Below, piece after piece: positions 7,475 to 7,997 of a stretch of 7,997 nt of DNA. The notes beneath the pieces were generated by a model. The model had not been told where the DNA came from, made no database searches, and saw nothing but the letters and a program-made list of their open reading frames with translations. The position numbers and the translations under genes were made by a program. Source of the DNA: Gallionella sp. (GTDB lineage: Bacteria; Pseudomonadota; Gammaproteobacteria; Burkholderiales; Gallionellaceae); NCBI GenBank assembly GCA_030645955.1, contig JAUSMR010000055.1:1-7997 (forward strand), written 5' to 3'. How positions within the stretch are numbered: position 1 is the stretch's first letter; each line of letters starts with the position of its first letter.

Positions 7475-7510
7475 GACCTAGTCTAGTCGATTGGGATATG
7501 CGCTCTGACC
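7475..7510 (-). CRISPR. Solitary CRISPR-type repeat unit (no spacers seen)
   Basis: Read on the minus strand, a 36-base unit begins GGTCAGAGCGCATATCCCAA and ends CTAGACTAGGTC. Bases 7487-7508 are perfectly complementary to the tracrRNA anti-repeat at 2997-3018, with the polarity expected for a type II repeat and its tracrRNA. The tracrRNA continues with AAC after CTG, predicting that the consensus repeat starts GTTCAG; this unit has GGTCAG, a sign of a terminal, slightly decayed repeat. The 36-base length is inferred from the usual II-C repeat size; the far end is not fixed by the sequence. I found no second copy of the core anywhere to the right, so there is no repeat-spacer array in the window. 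Confidence 0.7.
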
Positions 7511-7513
7511 GGA

Positions 7514-7551
7514 ACCTTTGGTTTGGCGGCAGGAGCCACCAAACCAAAGGT
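7514..7551. repeat. Long perfect inverted repeat (hairpin) beside the repeat unit
   Basis: ACCTTTGGTTTGG (7514-7526) and CCAAACCAAAGGT (7539-7551) are perfectly inverted. Inside, after one mismatch, GGC and GCC pair around an AGGA loop. No T-run follows on either strand, so it is not a classical terminator. It starts three bases from the repeat, in the place where the last spacer would lie. It may be a transposon or recombination relic, or a structured RNA; the function is unknown. Confidence 0.7.
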
Positions 7552-7598
7552 CGCGCACAGCGCGATTGTTTATCAAGAAGGCGCACAGTTGCTACCAC

Positions 7599-7649
7599 AT
7601 TGATAGCTTAAAACGCCCTATTTTCTGTGTCTACAGGCCATTTTTAACA
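7599..7649 (+). repeat. Dispersed intergenic repeat, copy 2
   Basis: ATAGCT at 7603-7608, ACGC at 7613-7616 and CTACAGG at 7631-7637 keep the same register as the element at 2882-2934. It has the same orientation, so the CRISPR locus is bracketed by direct, diverged copies. It lies just past the stop of the minus-strand fragment that ends at 7655, agreeing with the habit of such elements to sit near gene ends. Confidence 0.45.
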
Positions 7650-7654
7650 TGGAT

Positions 7655-7741
7655 TTAGCCCCCGCCCCGCTGCATATACAAATCAAACCGCTTCATAAAC
7701 GCATAGCGCGGGGCCTCATCCTGCGTGGCGTCAACTCGCGA
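7655..7741 (-). pseudogene. C-terminal fragment of an unidentified protein
   Basis: The minus strand reads RVDATQDE followed by APRYAFMKRFDLYMQRGGG and TAA at 7657-7655. The composition and codon use look like a real protein C-terminus, but the frame meets a stop at 7750-7748, so only about 27 residues remain. The similarity to real coding sequence appears to break near 7740, where plus-strand coding resemblance begins. I do not recognise the family. It is probably the 3' remnant of a gene cut by rearrangement; the alternative is a chance open frame in GC-rich DNA. Confidence 0.35.
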
Positions 7742-7997
7742 TGGGCGTTATTTCCTGCGGGTGGGTGATAGCTGTCAGCCAGTGCTGGGTGACGACGTAC
7801 TGCGTCTCGCCAACGAACGACCGGGGCGTCCCTGGGAGGCCATGGACAGCGGCGTGCTGGTTGACGACAATTACCTTGGCCGGTTAACGACAACTATGTT
7901 GGCCGGTTAGAGGCCTACACCGGGCGGGTCCGGGAGGCGGGGCTACCGTTGGTCCTTCGAACACACATCGAAGGTAGACGGCATGCCCGGCAAGAGA
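7725..7997 (+). pseudogene. Broken gene fragment, possibly AlbA/Schlafen-type DNA-binding protein
   Basis: From 7725 the plus strand reads VASTRDGRYFLRVGDSC and then QPVLGDDVLRLANERPG to about residue 37. This resembles the N-terminal part of Schlafen AlbA_2-domain proteins as I remember them; the resemblance is weak evidence without a search. The frame ends at a TAG at 7908-7910, caused by a 23-bp tandem duplication at 7864-7909. In the frame of the second unit the sequence stays open to the window edge, reading VGRLEAYTGRVREAGLPL and beyond. No ribosome-binding site or proper N-terminus is seen: an in-frame TAG lies at 7704-7706. I read it as a truncated, frameshifted remnant; a programmed frameshift is far less likely. 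Confidence 0.35.
7864..7909 (+). repeat. 23-bp imperfect tandem duplication
   Basis: Unit 1 (7864-7886) and unit 2 (7887-7909) both begin ACGACAA and end TTGGCCGGTTA, or TTGGCCGGTTA preceded by one or two changed bases; they differ at three of 23 positions. Because 23 is not a multiple of three, the duplication shifts the reading frame and creates the TAG at 7908-7910. Confidence 0.8.

Noticed and set aside
7511..7700. Further CRISPR repeats to the right of the solitary unit
   Set aside because: I scanned for the core AGCGCATATCC and its complement and found no other copy in this stretch; the hairpin and dispersed repeat account for most of it.
7649..7768. Small plus-strand open frame starting MDLAPAPLHI (39 codons)
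   Set aside because: It has no ribosome-binding site and no recognisable content, and it overlaps the more protein-like minus-strand C-terminal fragment.
7693..7893. Minus-strand open frame of 66 codons
   Set aside because: The translation is rich in Arg and Pro and has no family resemblance; the plus-strand reading of the same bases is more protein-like.

Overview
The window looks like a chromosomal segment of a betaproteobacterium, most likely Burkholderiales/Comamonadaceae. The left third is GC-rich and typical of that group. Two intergenic elements of the form ATAGCT-N4-ACGC-N14-CTA-N-AGG resemble a dispersed repeat that I recall as common in Comamonadaceae. No database was available, so the taxonomic call is an inference.

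Layout: (1) 1-1818, minus strand: a PotA/PotB-type ABC importer operon. A complete ATPase gene overlaps by ATGA the start of a permease gene that runs off the left edge. (2) 1819-1992: a divergent control region with three copies of an ATTCCA-N2-AAA motif, one forming a perfect 7-7-7 palindrome. (3) 1993-2835, plus: an IclR-family regulator that probably controls the importer. (4) 2836-3081: a dispersed repeat copy, then a tracrRNA gene on the minus strand with its own terminator, then a promoter and strong ribosome-binding site for cas9. (5) 3082-7409, plus: a compact cas9-cas1-cas2 operon, which is the type II-C gene set. All expected catalytic residues of Cas9 and Cas1 can be found. (6) 7410-7650: a strong minus-strand terminator, one CRISPR-type repeat unit whose 22 bases are perfectly complementary to the tracrRNA anti-repeat, a 38-base hairpin exactly where the first spacer would lie, and a second dispersed repeat copy. 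(7) 7650-7997: gene debris, namely a short C-terminal fragment on the minus strand abutting a fragment on the plus strand that contains a 23-bp tandem duplication and a frame change.

How it works together: the tracrRNA and the repeat fit each other and both are transcribed leftward, against the cas operon. The Cas9 effector and Cas1/Cas2 adaptation proteins look intact, yet only one repeat and no repeat-spacer unit is visible. The most interesting reading is an apparently intact type II-C system with its array lost or collapsed to a single repeat, bracketed by same-orientation copies of a dispersed repeat about 4.7 kb apart and ending at a scrambled junction.
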